From assembly GCA_030698225.1 (NCBI GenBank), contig JAUYNR010000104.1, forward strand, positions 1 to 64,000: a stretch of DNA of 64,000 bases. The letters are read 5' to 3'. A program made the translations under genes and the position numbers. This stretch comes from Oxalobacteraceae bacterium (GTDB lineage Bacteria > Pseudomonadota > Gammaproteobacteria > Burkholderiales > Burkholderiaceae_D). Under the pieces are notes generated by a model that made no database searches, had not been told where the DNA came from, and saw only the letters and a program-made list of their open reading frames with translations. Below, one piece after another: positions 9,864 to 19,108 of this stretch (the stretch's first letter is position 1; each line of letters begins with the position of its first letter).

Positions 9864-10544
9864 ATGAACACCTCGTCAGACACCCCGACCGAAAATAAAC
9901 CGCGCTGGGAGCGCCGCAAGGATGAGCGCCCCCAGGAGTTGCTGGCAGCGGCACTGGATCTGTTCGTCGACAAGGGTTTTGCCGCGACCCGCCTGACCGA
10001 TGTCGCAGCCCGAGCCGGCGTGTCGAAGGGCACCCTGTATCTGTATTTCACCAACAAGGAAGACCTGTTCAAGGCGGTGGTGCGGGAAAACCTGTTGCCG
10101 GTGCTGGGCGATGCAGAAAATCTGGCGGATACTTTTGACGGCCATAGCGCCGACTTGTTTCGCGACATCATGCTGGGCTGGTGGCGGCGCATCGGCGACA
10201 CCAAGCTGTCCGGCATCACCAAGCTGATGATGGCGGAGTCCGGCAATTTCCCGGAACTGGCACAGTTTTACCACCAGGAAGTAATTTTGCGCGGTAACGC
10301 GATGATCGCCCGCATACTCGAGCGCGGCATGGCGCGCGGAGAGTTCCGCCACATCGATCCGCACCTGACCACGCAGGCGATCATCGCCCCGATGATCATG
10401 CTGATGATGTCCAAGCATGCATTCTGCATTTGCCAGGCCAGGCCGGTTGCGCCGCTGGATTACCTGAATAATTTTATCGACCTGTGCCTGTACGGCATGC
10501 TGCGCGATGACGCCGGCGCGCCACGGACCCCTGCTCCATGCTGA
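9864..10544 (+). CDS. TetR/AcrR-family regulator of the RND operon
   Basis: The protein has 226 residues. The N-terminal helix-turn-helix (about residues 20-65) contains AALDLFVDKGFAATRLTDVAARAGVSKGTLYLYFTNKEDLF (shown here as the diagnostic run), typical of TetR repressors. The C-terminal half is the ligand-binding, dimerisation part and resembles AcrR-like regulators. The gene overlaps the start of the membrane-fusion protein by 7 bp, so regulator and pump form one transcript. It probably represses its own operon and is released by a pump substrate. Confidence 0.9.
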   Translation: MNTSSDTPTENKPRWERRKDERPQELLAAALDLFVDKGFAATRLTDVAARAGVSKGTLYLYFTNKEDLFKAVVRENLLPVLGDAENLADTFDGHSADLFRDIMLGWWRRIGDTKLSGITKLMMAESGNFPELAQFYHQEVILRGNAMIARILERGMARGEFRHIDPHLTTQAIIAPMIMLMMSKHAFCICQARPVAPLDYLNNFIDLCLYGMLRDDAGAPRTPAPC

Positions 10545-11689
10545 AACCTCGCGCATTCCGGATTGCACTGGCGCTGCTGGCGCTACTGATCGCCGGCACC
10601 GCAATCGCACTGAAAACCCGCAGCGCAACGCCCGGCCCGGCCGCAACGCCCACAGCCGCTGTTCCGGCGCTGGAATTTCTGGCCGGCGACCTGATTGCGG
10701 TCGCGCCGCGCGAGCTGCGCCAGACCATCGCGGTGTCGGGCGCCTTGCGCGCAGTCAACCAGGCGATCGTCAAAGCCAAGGTTGCCGGCGAAGTCCGCGA
10801 AGTGCTGGTGCGCGAAGGTGACACGGTCACTGCGGGCCAGGTCTTGATCAGGATCGATGGCAGCGAATATCAAGCCCGGGTCGCCCAGGCCAGCGGCGCG
10901 CTGCAGGCGGCGCGCGGGCAACTGGAGATTGCCGGCAAAGCCCGCGCCAACAACCGCGCGCTGCTGGAGCAGGGTTTTATCTCCAAAAACGCATTTGACA
11001 ATTCGGCCAGCCAGAACGTGATCGCCCGCGCCAACCTCGACTCGGCCAGAGGCGCGCTCGATGTCGCGCAAAAATCGCTGGCCGACACCGTGCTGCGGGC
11101 GCCGCTTGCCGGCCTGATCAGCAGCCGTTCGGTGCAGCCGGGGGAAAAAGTGTCAGCCGACAATCTGCTGCTCGAAATCATCGATTTGCGCTGGATGGAA
11201 ATGGAAGCCTCGGTGCCGGCCACCGAGATTGCCCAGATCAGGCTGGGGCAGCCGGTCAGCGTCCGGCTCGACGGCATCGCACAGGCGGTCGCGGGCCGCG
11301 TCGCCCGCATCAATCCCGGCACACAGTCCGGTTCGCGCTCGATTCTGGCGTATATCCAGATCGACAACCCCGACCGTGCACTGCGCGGCGGCATGTTCGG
11401 CGAGGCCGAACTGACGCTGTCGCAAAAAAGCGGCGTGCTCAGCGTGCCGCAATCGGCGCTGCGGCAAGTCGATGGCAAAACCATCGTGTATGCGATCGAA
11501 AACGGCTTCCTGACCGAAAAGCCCGTCACGCTCGGGCTGGAGGGCAATGACGGCAACGGCGCCGCGGTCGAAATCACCGCTGGCCTGATCAGCGGCGCGC
11601 AAGTCGTCAAGGCCAACCTGGGCCATCTGCAAGCCGGCACCCCGGCCCGTCAGGCCAGCAAGGCTGCAGTCGCAGCCGGGAAAGAATAG
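10538..11689 (+). CDS. RND efflux periplasmic adaptor (membrane fusion protein)
   Basis: The protein has 383 residues. An N-terminal hydrophobic segment (about 8-25) acts as anchor or signal. A lipoyl-like barrel half follows (VKAKVAGEVREVLVREGDTVTAGQ), then a helical hairpin (about 105-165), the second lipoyl half with LRAPLAGLISSR, and a beta-barrel domain. It links the inner-membrane pump encoded 3 bp downstream to an outer-membrane channel. The order TetR-adaptor-pump with overlaps is the standard efflux operon. Substrates cannot be told from sequence. Confidence 0.92.
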   Translation: MLKPRAFRIALALLALLIAGTAIALKTRSATPGPAATPTAAVPALEFLAGDLIAVAPRELRQTIAVSGALRAVNQAIVKAKVAGEVREVLVREGDTVTAGQVLIRIDGSEYQARVAQASGALQAARGQLEIAGKARANNRALLEQGFISKNAFDNSASQNVIARANLDSARGALDVAQKSLADTVLRAPLAGLISSRSVQPGEKVSADNLLLEIIDLRWMEMEASVPATEIAQIRLGQPVSVRLDGIAQAVAGRVARINPGTQSGSRSILAYIQIDNPDRALRGGMFGEAELTLSQKSGVLSVPQSALRQVDGKTIVYAIENGFLTEKPVTLGLEGNDGNGAAVEITAGLISGAQVVKANLGHLQAGTPARQASKAAVAAGKE

Positions 11690-11692
11690 GCG

Positions 11693-14600
11693 ATGTGGTT
11701 CACCCGCATCAGTATCGGCAACCCGGTGCTGGCAACGATGATGATGCTGGCCTTCGTGGTGCTGGGGCTGTTTTCCTATCAGCGGCTGCGGGTCGATCAG
11801 TTCCCCGACGTGACCTTTCCGGTGGTGGTGGTGCAAACTGAATATCCGGGCGCCTCGCCCGAGACGGTCGAATCCGACCTGACCCGCAAGATGGAAGAAG
11901 CGGTCAATACCATCAACGGCATCAACAGCCTGACTTCGCGTTCGTATGAAGGGGCGTCGGTTGTCATCATCGAATTCGACCTGAGCATCGATCCGGCCCA
12001 GGCCGCGCAGGACGTGCGCGAAAAGGTCGCGCTGATCAAGACCACCTTCAGAAAAGAAGTCAAGGAGCCGCGCGTGACGCGCTTCGATCCGGCCGACCAG
12101 CCGATCTTTTCGGTCGCGGTGACCAATGACGCGGCGCTGCAGCAGCGCAGCTTCCGCGATCTGACCACGGTTGCCGATCAGGTGGTCAAAAAACGGCTGG
12201 AAAATGTGCGCGGCGTCGGCGCGGTGACGCTGGTCGGCGGCATCAAGCGCGAAATTCAGATTTACGTGAAGCCGCTCGAGATGGAATCGCTCGGCATCAG
12301 CGTAGCTCAGGTCATCGATGCAGTGCGCAACGAAAACCAGGAACTGCCGGCCGGCGCGATCCGCGCCTCAAGCGACGAACAGGTGGTGCAGGTGCAGGGC
12401 CGCATCCGGCGCGCGCAGGATTTCGGCGACATCATCGTGGCCCGGCGCGGCGGCCAGCCGGTCAAGCTGTCGCAGATCGCCCGCATAATCGACGGCCAGC
12501 AGGAACAGGAAAGCCTGGCGCTGTATAACGGCAGGCGCACGCTGGCGCTGGACGTGCTCAAGGCGCAGGGCCAAAACACGATTGAAATCGCCGACAACCT
12601 ACAAGCCGCGCTGAAGGAGCTGGAGCCGCGCCTGAAGACGCTGTATCCGGGCGTACGGATCGAAGTCATCAAGGATGGCTCGCGCCAGATCCGGGTCGGG
12701 GTCGAGAACGTGCGCCGCACGCTGATCGAAGGCGCGCTGCTGACCATCCTGATCGTGTTCCTGTTCCTCAATTCATGGCGTTCGACGGTGATTACCGGCC
12801 TGACGCTGCCGATTTCGCTGATCGGCACCTTCCTGTTCATGAACCTGTTCGGCTTCACCATCAACATGATCACGCTGATGGCGCTGTCGCTATGCGTCGG
12901 CCTGCTGATCGACGATGCGATCGTGGTGCGCGAAAATATCGTGCGCCACGCCGGCATCAAAGTAGACGGCAGGTTCAAGGACCACAAGACGGCGGCGCTG
13001 GACGGCACTGCCGAAATCGGGCTGGCGGTACTGGCGACCACGTTCTCGATTGTCGCGGTATTTCTGCCGGTCGGCTTCATGGGCGGCATCATCGGCCGCT
13101 TCTTCCACCAGTTCGGCGTCACGGTGGCGGCAGCAGTGCTGATCTCGATGTTCGTCTCGTTCACGCTGGACCCGATGCTGTCGTCGATCTGGCCCGACCC
13201 GGATGCGCATGGCATACACCGGCGCAGCGGCTGGTATGCCAATACCATCGGGCGCGTGCTGGCGCAGTTCGAGCGGCTGGTGGCATGGTTTTCGCGCGGC
13301 TATCAAGTGCTGTTGAAATGGTCGCTCGCGCACCGCGGATTGACGCTGGCGATTGCGCTGGCCAGCTTCATCGGCGGGCTGGCGCTGCCGGCCAGCGGCT
13401 TGATCGGCTCCGAATTCGTGCCGCAGGCGGATTATTCGGAAACCGGGGTCACCTTTTATACCCCGGTCGGTTCTGCGCTGGAGCTGACCGAAAGCAAGGT
13501 GCATCAGGTCGAAGCGGCGCTGCGCCAGTTCCCCGAAGTGCGCGACACCTATTCCAGCATCAATACCGGCGCTGCGCAGGGAAAAAACACCGCCACCGTG
13601 TTCGTGCGGCTGGTGCCGCGCGCCCAGCGCACGCGCAGCGCCGCCGCCCTGTCCGGCCCACTGCGCACGCAACTGTCGCGCATTGCCGGCATCAGCGTGA
13701 CCCATATCGGCACGCTCGACGGCGTCGGCGGCGACTCCAAGCAAATCCGCCTGAGCCTGCAAGGCAGCGACCTGGGGCAACTGGCCAGGCTGTCGGAGCA
13801 GGCCACCGCCAAGCTGCGCGCGATACCCGGCCTGGTCGATCTGGACTCCAGCCTGAAAGCGGCCAAGCCGACCATTGCGGTCGAGCCCAGGCGCAACCTG
13901 GCATCCGATCTGGGCATCGGCGTGGCGCAAATCGGCGATGCCTTGCGTCCGCTGCTGGCCGGCGAAGCGGCCAGCAGCTGGCGCGCACCGGACGACGAGA
14001 ACTATGACGTCAATGTGCGTCTGGCGCCGTCGGACCGCGACCAGATCGGCGACCTGTCGCGCCTGATGCTGGTCAGCTCCCAGGCCAACCTTGACGGTTC
14101 GCCCAGGATGGTGCCGCTGCGCCAGGTCGCGGACATCACCGCCACCACCGGCGCCAACCAGATCAACCGGCGCGACCTGAATCGCGAAGTGGAGCTGTCG
14201 GCCAACGTGATCGGCCGCTCGGCCGGCGAAGTCAGCAAGGATGTCAAGCAAGCGCTCGATTCGATCGCAATGCAGCCGGGCTACCGCTACCAGTTGGGCG
14301 GCGCCACCAAGAGCATGAATGAATCGTTCGGCTATGCGCTGGCGGCGCTGGCGCTGGCGGTCATCTTCATTTACATGATCCTGGCATCGCAGTTCGCCAG
14401 CTTCCTGCAGCCGCTGGCGATCATGTCGTCGCTGCCGCTGACTTTGATCGGCGCCTTCCTGATGCTGATGCTGTTCCGCTCGACGTTGAATATTTTTTCC
14501 ATCATCGGCCTGATCATGCTGATGGGTCTGGTCACCAAGAATGCGATCTTGCTGGTCGACTTCACCAACCAGATGCAGCGCGCCGGCATGAACCGCCATG

Positions 14601-14893
14601 ATGCGCTGCTGGAAGCCGCGCACGTGCGGCTGCGCCCGATCCTGATGACCACGCTGGCGATGGTGTTCGGCATGATGCCGCTGGCCTTCGGCTTGGCCGA
14701 AGGCTCCGAGCAGCGCGCCCCGATGGGGCAGGCGGTGATCGGCGGCATCATCACATCGTCGTTGCTGACGCTGGTGGTGGTGCCGGTGATATACACCTAT
14801 CTGGACGACCTGGCGCTGTGGTGCAGGCGCAAGCTGGCACCATCGCGATCAGCGCCGGCCGATACGGATGCCACACCGCAGTTACCGCTATAG
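11693..14893 (+). CDS. RND efflux pump, inner-membrane transporter
   Basis: The protein has 1066 residues, the length of AcrB/MdtB-type HAE pumps. The first transmembrane helix begins near residue 10 (PVLATMMMLAFVVLGLFSY). Two large periplasmic loops alternate with two blocks of six helices. TM4 carries GLLIDDAIVVRENIVRH with the paired Asp residues of the proton relay, and the second half has GLVTKNAILLVDFTN. The protein takes drug or small-molecule substrates from the periplasm or outer leaflet. It has no outer-membrane partner in its own operon. A TolC-like gene lies 1.1 kb downstream, after pcm and a rhodanese gene. Confidence 0.93.
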   Translation: MWFTRISIGNPVLATMMMLAFVVLGLFSYQRLRVDQFPDVTFPVVVVQTEYPGASPETVESDLTRKMEEAVNTINGINSLTSRSYEGASVVIIEFDLSIDPAQAAQDVREKVALIKTTFRKEVKEPRVTRFDPADQPIFSVAVTNDAALQQRSFRDLTTVADQVVKKRLENVRGVGAVTLVGGIKREIQIYVKPLEMESLGISVAQVIDAVRNENQELPAGAIRASSDEQVVQVQGRIRRAQDFGDIIVARRGGQPVKLSQIARIIDGQQEQESLALYNGRRTLALDVLKAQGQNTIEIADNLQAALKELEPRLKTLYPGVRIEVIKDGSRQIRVGVENVRRTLIEGALLTILIVFLFLNSWRSTVITGLTLPISLIGTFLFMNLFGFTINMITLMALSLCVGLLIDDAIVVRENIVRHAGIKVDGRFKDHKTAALDGTAEIGLAVLATTFSIVAVFLPVGFMGGIIGRFFHQFGVTVAAAVLISMFVSFTLDPMLSSIWPDPDAHGIHRRSGWYANTIGRVLAQFERLVAWFSRGYQVLLKWSLAHRGLTLAIALASFIGGLALPASGLIGSEFVPQADYSETGVTFYTPVGSALELTESKVHQVEAALRQFPEVRDTYSSINTGAAQGKNTATVFVRLVPRAQRTRSAAALSGPLRTQLSRIAGISVTHIGTLDGVGGDSKQIRLSLQGSDLGQLARLSEQATAKLRAIPGLVDLDSSLKAAKPTIAVEPRRNLASDLGIGVAQIGDALRPLLAGEAASSWRAPDDENYDVNVRLAPSDRDQIGDLSRLMLVSSQANLDGSPRMVPLRQVADITATTGANQINRRDLNREVELSANVIGRSAGEVSKDVKQALDSIAMQPGYRYQLGGATKSMNESFGYALAALALAVIFIYMILASQFASFLQPLAIMSSLPLTLIGAFLMLMLFRSTLNIFSIIGLIMLMGLVTKNAILLVDFTNQMQRAGMNRHDALLEAAHVRLRPILMTTLAMVFGMMPLAFGLAEGSEQRAPMGQAVIGGIITSSLLTLVVVPVIYTYLDDLALWCRRKLAPSRSAPADTDATPQLPL

Positions 14894-14957
14894 AAATGCC
14901 GGACACGTTTGATAAAATGTTTCTTTTTTAGTCAATGATGCTTTTTGGGATGCCCAC

Positions 14958-15632
14958 ATGAATATCGAACAAGACCGCTTCAACATGATTGAACAGCAGA
15001 TCCGCCCCTGGGACGTGCTGAATCAGGACATCCTGGATCTTCTGGCGGTGGTCAAGCGCGAGGCTTTCGTTCCCGCCGCCTACAGGAGCCTGGCGTTCTT
15101 CGACACCGAAATCCCTTTGCCCTGCGGCGAAAACATGCTCGAGCCCAAGATGGAAGCGCGCATCCTGCAGGAAGTGGCACTCCAAAAACACGAAAACGTG
15201 CTCGAAATCGGTACCGGCTCAGGCTATATGGCGGCGCTGCTGTGCTACAAGGCACGCCACGTCACCAGCATCGAAATCGAACCAACGCTGAAAGCCATGG
15301 CAGACCAGAACCTGTCCGACTACGGCATCACCAATGTCACCACCTACCTGGGCGACGGCGCCCGGGGCTGGGCCGGCACCAGCAGCGCGGACGGCGACGC
15401 CGCGTCCTATGACGTGATCGTGATTTCCGGCTCGCTGCCGGTGCTGCCGGACGCCTTCCTGAAAAAGATCAAGGTCGGCGGCCGCATCTTTGCCATCATC
15501 GGCGAAGCTCCTGCGATGTGCGGGCAAATCATCAGCCGCGTGTCGGATACCGCGTACAGCACCGTCAAGCTGTTTGAAACCAATGTGAAGCCGCTGCGCA
15601 ACGCACTCCAGCCATCGCATTTCACTTTTTAA
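14958..15632 (+). CDS. Protein-L-isoaspartate O-methyltransferase family protein
   Basis: The enzyme family methylates isoaspartyl residues in damaged proteins using SAM. The 224 residues include an N-terminal MIEQQIRPWDVLNQDIL segment, RE-FVP (REAFVPAAYRSLAF), the substrate-binding loop LPCGENMLEPKMEARIL, and SAM motif I VLEIGTGSGYMAALL (about 80-94). This variant, with IRPWDV near the N-terminus, is common in betaproteobacteria next to rhodanese and TolC genes. It may not be a strict functional equivalent of E. coli Pcm. The following gene starts 9 bp after its stop. Confidence 0.88.
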   Translation: MNIEQDRFNMIEQQIRPWDVLNQDILDLLAVVKREAFVPAAYRSLAFFDTEIPLPCGENMLEPKMEARILQEVALQKHENVLEIGTGSGYMAALLCYKARHVTSIEIEPTLKAMADQNLSDYGITNVTTYLGDGARGWAGTSSADGDAASYDVIVISGSLPVLPDAFLKKIKVGGRIFAIIGEAPAMCGQIISRVSDTAYSTVKLFETNVKPLRNALQPSHFTF

Positions 15633-15641
15633 GGATCTTCG

Positions 15642-15965
15642 ATGCAACACATGACCGCACCGGAACTGGCGCAACGGATGCAGGATGCGGCGCAGCCGCA
15701 ACCGCTGCTGCTGGATGTGCGCGAACCGTGGGAGTTCGACACCTGCCATATCGCCGGCTCGCAACTGATCCCGATGAATGCGATTCCGGCCCGCTATCCG
15801 GAGCTGAACCAGGAGTTGCCTATCGTCTGCATCTGCCATCACGGCGGGCGCAGCATGCAGGTCGCGCATTTCCTGGAACGCAACGGTTTTTCGCAGGTCA
15901 TCAACCTGACCGGCGGCGTGCATGCCTGGGCCCAGCAGGTGGATGCATCGATGCCGACTTATTGA
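15642..15965 (+). CDS. Single-domain rhodanese
   Basis: The protein has 107 residues with a complete rhodanese fold: LLLDVREPWEFDTCHIAGSQLIPM, then the active-site loop CHHGGRS (the Cys of that loop at about residue 66 would carry the persulfide), and a terminal LTGGVHAWA. It is a cytosolic sulfurtransferase-like protein. It lies between pcm and the TolC-like gene with short gaps (9 and 35 bp), suggesting one operon. The physiological sulfur donor and acceptor are unknown. Confidence 0.9.
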   Translation: MQHMTAPELAQRMQDAAQPQPLLLDVREPWEFDTCHIAGSQLIPMNAIPARYPELNQELPIVCICHHGGRSMQVAHFLERNGFSQVINLTGGVHAWAQQVDASMPTY

Positions 15966-16000
15966 TCCATTCTTTTTGACCGACTCCACCGGGGAACTTC

Positions 16001-17287
16001 ATGCGCAATTCCGTCATCGCCACGCTGATTGCCGGCGCTTTCATCATGCTGGATGCGCAAGCAGCCGATTTGCTGAACACCTACCAGCAGGCGCTGCAGA
16101 ACGATGCGCAATACGCCAGCGCCCGCGCAGCGCTGCGCGCCGGCCAGGAGCAGTTGCCGCAGGCGCGCGCAGGCCTGCTGCCCAGCGTCGGCCTGTCCGG
16201 CATCAACAGCCGCACCGAAGTGGAAAAACGGCCGGATATCAACGGCAGCAGCTACAAACTGGAGCTGTCGCAACCGCTGTTTCGCTGGGCCAACTGGCAG
16301 CAATACGAACAGGGCAAACTGGCGGTCGCACTCAGCGAGGCCCAGTTCGCCCAGACCCGGCAAGACTTGATACTGCGCGTCTCGCAAGCCTATTTCGACG
16401 TGCTGGCGGCGCAAGACACGATCGGCTTCGTGCAAGCGCAAAAGACTGCGATCTCCGAACAGCTGGAATCGGCCAAGCAAAATTTCGAGGTCGGCACCGC
16501 CACCATCACCGACACCCACGAAGCACAGGCGCGCTTCGACCTGGCAGTGGCGCAAGAGTATGCGGCCCAAAGCGATCTGGAAATCAAGCGCGCAGCGTTG
16601 CAGCAAATCGTCGGCAGCACGCCGGGCGAGCTGGCGCGGCTCAAGACCGGCGTCACGCTGGAGGCGCCGCAACCGGCCCGGATCGACAACTGGGTCAGTT
16701 CGGCGGAACAACAGAATACCGGCGTCATCGGTTCCCGCATCGGGCTGGAAATCGCCCAGAGGGACATCGCGAAAAATCGCGCCGGCCACTACCCGAACGT
16801 CGATCTGGTGGCCAGTCGCAGCCATGGCAACCAGAGCACCGGCACCAGCATCGCCGGCAACACCAATGCGATCGGGGTGCAGTGGAGCATTCCGCTGTTC
16901 GCCGGCTTCGCCATCACCAGCCAGGTGCGCGAAGCCATCGCGCTGGAAGACAAGGCCCGCTTCGATCTCGAAACCGCGCGCCGCAATGCCGCGCAAGGAG
17001 CGCGCCAATCGTATCTGGGCGTCACCAGCGGCCTGGCCCAGGTCAAGGCGCTGGAAGCGGCCGAAGTGTCGAGCCTGTCGGCGCTGGACGCCAACAAGCT
17101 CGGCTATCAGGTCGGCGTGCGCATCAACATCGACGTGCTGAATGCACAGCAGCAGCTGTTTTCAACCCGCAGGGACCTGTCCCGTGCGCGCTACGACGCC
17201 ATCGTCAACGGCCTGCGCCTGAAGTCGGCCGCCGGCACCCTGCAGGAGCAGGATCTGCAACTGGTGAATGGCTTTCTGAGTCAGTAA
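16001..17287 (+). CDS. tolC: TolC-like outer-membrane channel
   Basis: The protein has 428 residues and a signal peptide ending near AQA (about 20-22). Two structurally repeated halves follow, typical of outer-membrane efflux proteins: LLNTYQQALQNDAQYASARA at the start, YLGVTSGLAQVKALEAAEVSS and LGYQVGVRINIDVLNAQQQLF in the second half. It forms the trimeric export duct for RND pumps and type I secretion. It is closer to E. coli TolC than to the OprM type, as there is no lipobox. It may serve the RND pump encoded upstream. Confidence 0.9.
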   Translation: MRNSVIATLIAGAFIMLDAQAADLLNTYQQALQNDAQYASARAALRAGQEQLPQARAGLLPSVGLSGINSRTEVEKRPDINGSSYKLELSQPLFRWANWQQYEQGKLAVALSEAQFAQTRQDLILRVSQAYFDVLAAQDTIGFVQAQKTAISEQLESAKQNFEVGTATITDTHEAQARFDLAVAQEYAAQSDLEIKRAALQQIVGSTPGELARLKTGVTLEAPQPARIDNWVSSAEQQNTGVIGSRIGLEIAQRDIAKNRAGHYPNVDLVASRSHGNQSTGTSIAGNTNAIGVQWSIPLFAGFAITSQVREAIALEDKARFDLETARRNAAQGARQSYLGVTSGLAQVKALEAAEVSSLSALDANKLGYQVGVRINIDVLNAQQQLFSTRRDLSRARYDAIVNGLRLKSAAGTLQEQDLQLVNGFLSQ

Positions 17288-17315
17288 AGACTTGGTCATA
17301 ACCACAACAATACTT

Positions 17316-17395
17316 GGAGTACCATCAAAAACATGGCATTTCCCGCATATATTTATTGCGGTTAACAAAAATACACTGCCATAGTATATTTTAAG
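17316..17395 (+). repeat. AT-rich dispersed hairpin element, copy C
   Basis: GGAGTA box, CCGCATATATTTATTGCGG palindrome, then AAAATACACTGCCATAGTATATTTT. It occupies most of the 138 bp between the convergent tolC and chemoreceptor genes. Confidence 0.75.
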
Positions 17396-17425
17396 CATCA
17401 AGCGCCGGCAGCCGGCCTTGCTGCG

Positions 17426-18796
17426 TCAAAACTGATAACCGATGCGCACCGCGCCCCACTGCTTGCCGGCGACCAGGATCGGCACCGACAGGTGCTTCAT
17501 CACGACAAAGTTGCCGCCACCCATGTCGCGCCGGTAAGTCTGCAGCAAAAACTTGCGCTGGCTGCGGATCGCGGCCATCTCGGTGCGGCCGTTGTAGATC
17601 CGGCGATTGCGGCAATTGGCCAGATTCCATATCTGATCCGGGCCTTGCGGCCTGGAATACTTCCGGTTGTTGGTCGGCACATAACCCCGCAAATCGGTGG
17701 CAACGCCAAAGGTAATTTTGGGCGACCATTGCAGCGTCTGCTCCAGGATATCGGCCAGCGCCCGGTCGCAGAATGCGGTGAAGCGGGTCATGAACTGCTC
17801 CGGATTGCTGCCGCGAATTAGCTCGTACTTGTCATCGAACAGATCGGCAGCGCTGATTGCGGCATCGTCGATCGCTTGCTCGAACAGCCGGCCGATCTGC
17901 TGCCCCATCGCCACCGCGGCTTCGATGAAGGGCGTATCTTCGGTCTGGATCCCGCTCTCGGCAGCCATTTCGATCAACTGCTCGGACAAGGCCAGAAAGC
18001 CTTCGGTCTTTTTGCGCGCATTCTGCAATTCCGCGCTGCTGCCCGCGACTTGCTGCGACAGGCCGCGCACCGAGGCGATCACGCCGGCGCACCCTTCCAG
18101 ATTTTTTTGCGCTGCAGCGGCAATATCATCCACGCCGCGCTCCACTTCCGACACCGCCGCATGAAAGCTGTCGCTCCTGGCAGCGCCCTGCGGCGCCTCT
18201 TCCCTGGATGCGATATTGTGCGCCAGCTCTCTGATCCGCACATCGAGCTGCTTGACGGTGCTGGTGATCAGGTTCGACGATTGCTCGACCCGGGTGGCCA
18301 GATCCTTGACCGCTTCGGCCACCACGCCAAAGCCGCGTCCGGCGTCGCCCGCACGCTTGGCTTCGACTAGCGCATTGAACGCCACCAGCCGGGTCTGCAG
18401 CGCGATTTGGGTGATCTCGCTGGCCGCAGTGGCTACCTGCGCCAAAGTATCGGTGACCCCCGCCACGCCTTGCCCGACATGCTCGACGGTTTGCCGGGCG
18501 CGCCGCACCGATGCGTGGCTGGCCTTGGTGACGTCGCTGATGACGCGGTTGGCCTGCACCATTGCATCGATTTCGTCGGCCAGCGCCTTGAAGGTCGCGG
18601 CCTGCCTGCCGCTCATCGCCGCCAGATCGTCGATCAAGCCGTTCAGATCGGCCGACTCCTTGCCCAGACCGGATGCCTGTTGCGCGATGCTGCCGAATAC
18701 CTGTTCGACATCGATATCCGGCGCGTTTGCTGCTGCCGCAAGATCTGCCGCAGCAGCCGATCCGACGGCCGGCTCGCGCCTGAAAAATGTGAACAT
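17426..18796 (-). CDS. Soluble methyl-accepting chemotaxis protein with C-terminal sensor
   Basis: The protein has 456 residues when started at 18796, where AAGGAGA lies 8 nt upstream; a longer frame to 18961 has no such support. There is no transmembrane segment, so it should be cytosolic. Residues about 40-270 form the chemoreceptor signalling coiled coil, with RLVAFNALVEAKRAGDAGRGFGVVAEAVKDLA as hairpin tip. The C-terminal ~150 residues look like a ligand-binding sensor (GVATDLRGYVPTNNRKYSRPQ, NCRNRRIYNGR, FLLQTYRRDMGGG). This inverted order, signalling domain before sensor, is known in a subgroup of cytosolic receptors. The ligand is unknown. Confidence 0.88.
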   Translation of the reverse strand: MFTFFRREPAVGSAAAADLAAAANAPDIDVEQVFGSIAQQASGLGKESADLNGLIDDLAAMSGRQAATFKALADEIDAMVQANRVISDVTKASHASVRRARQTVEHVGQGVAGVTDTLAQVATAASEITQIALQTRLVAFNALVEAKRAGDAGRGFGVVAEAVKDLATRVEQSSNLITSTVKQLDVRIRELAHNIASREEAPQGAARSDSFHAAVSEVERGVDDIAAAAQKNLEGCAGVIASVRGLSQQVAGSSAELQNARKKTEGFLALSEQLIEMAAESGIQTEDTPFIEAAVAMGQQIGRLFEQAIDDAAISAADLFDDKYELIRGSNPEQFMTRFTAFCDRALADILEQTLQWSPKITFGVATDLRGYVPTNNRKYSRPQGPDQIWNLANCRNRRIYNGRTEMAAIRSQRKFLLQTYRRDMGGGNFVVMKHLSVPILVAGKQWGAVRIGYQF

Positions 18797-19108
18797 GATC
18801 GCTGTCTCCTTGAAAAACATTGTTCTTATACCGCGTCGGTTCCGGATCATCCAGGCGCGCCCCGGCAGGCGCTCGATTCTCCCGAATCGAAGGAAGCTGC
18901 AGATTCGCGGGTGCCACTGCAAGCCCCCATTGATTCTATAAGCAGCCCGGCTTCGGCGCACAAGAATAATATTCGCCTGCGGATTGATATTTTTTCATCT
19001 CGCCGATATGCGATATCCGCATATCGATGCGTAAAAGGATTCGTTCTTAATCCTTAGCCGCACGGTTAATCTGCAGGTTCCAGCAAGAATCTTTCCAAGG
19101 AAATGCAT
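18797..19108. other. Divergent intergenic region, chemoreceptor and sulfate-binding protein
   Basis: About 310 bp without a gene. The only clear structure is the 23-bp interrupted palindrome at 19004-19026, described separately. An AT-rich run around 18967-18997 could hold promoter elements of the sulfate-binding protein gene. Confidence 0.45.
19004..19026. promoter_or_regulatory. Perfect 9-bp inverted repeat upstream of the sulfate-binding protein gene
   Basis: Arms CGATATGCG and CGCATATCG are separated by ATATC. It lies 83 bp before the start at 19109, a usual place for a regulator site. CysB/Cbl sites are LysR-type and less symmetrical, so the identity of the binder is open. Confidence 0.4.

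Noticed and set aside
12890-14623. 577-codon minus-strand open frame
   Set aside because: It lies antisense to the RND pump gene, has the Gln/His/Arg-rich composition typical of shadow frames in GC-rich DNA, and shows no domain.
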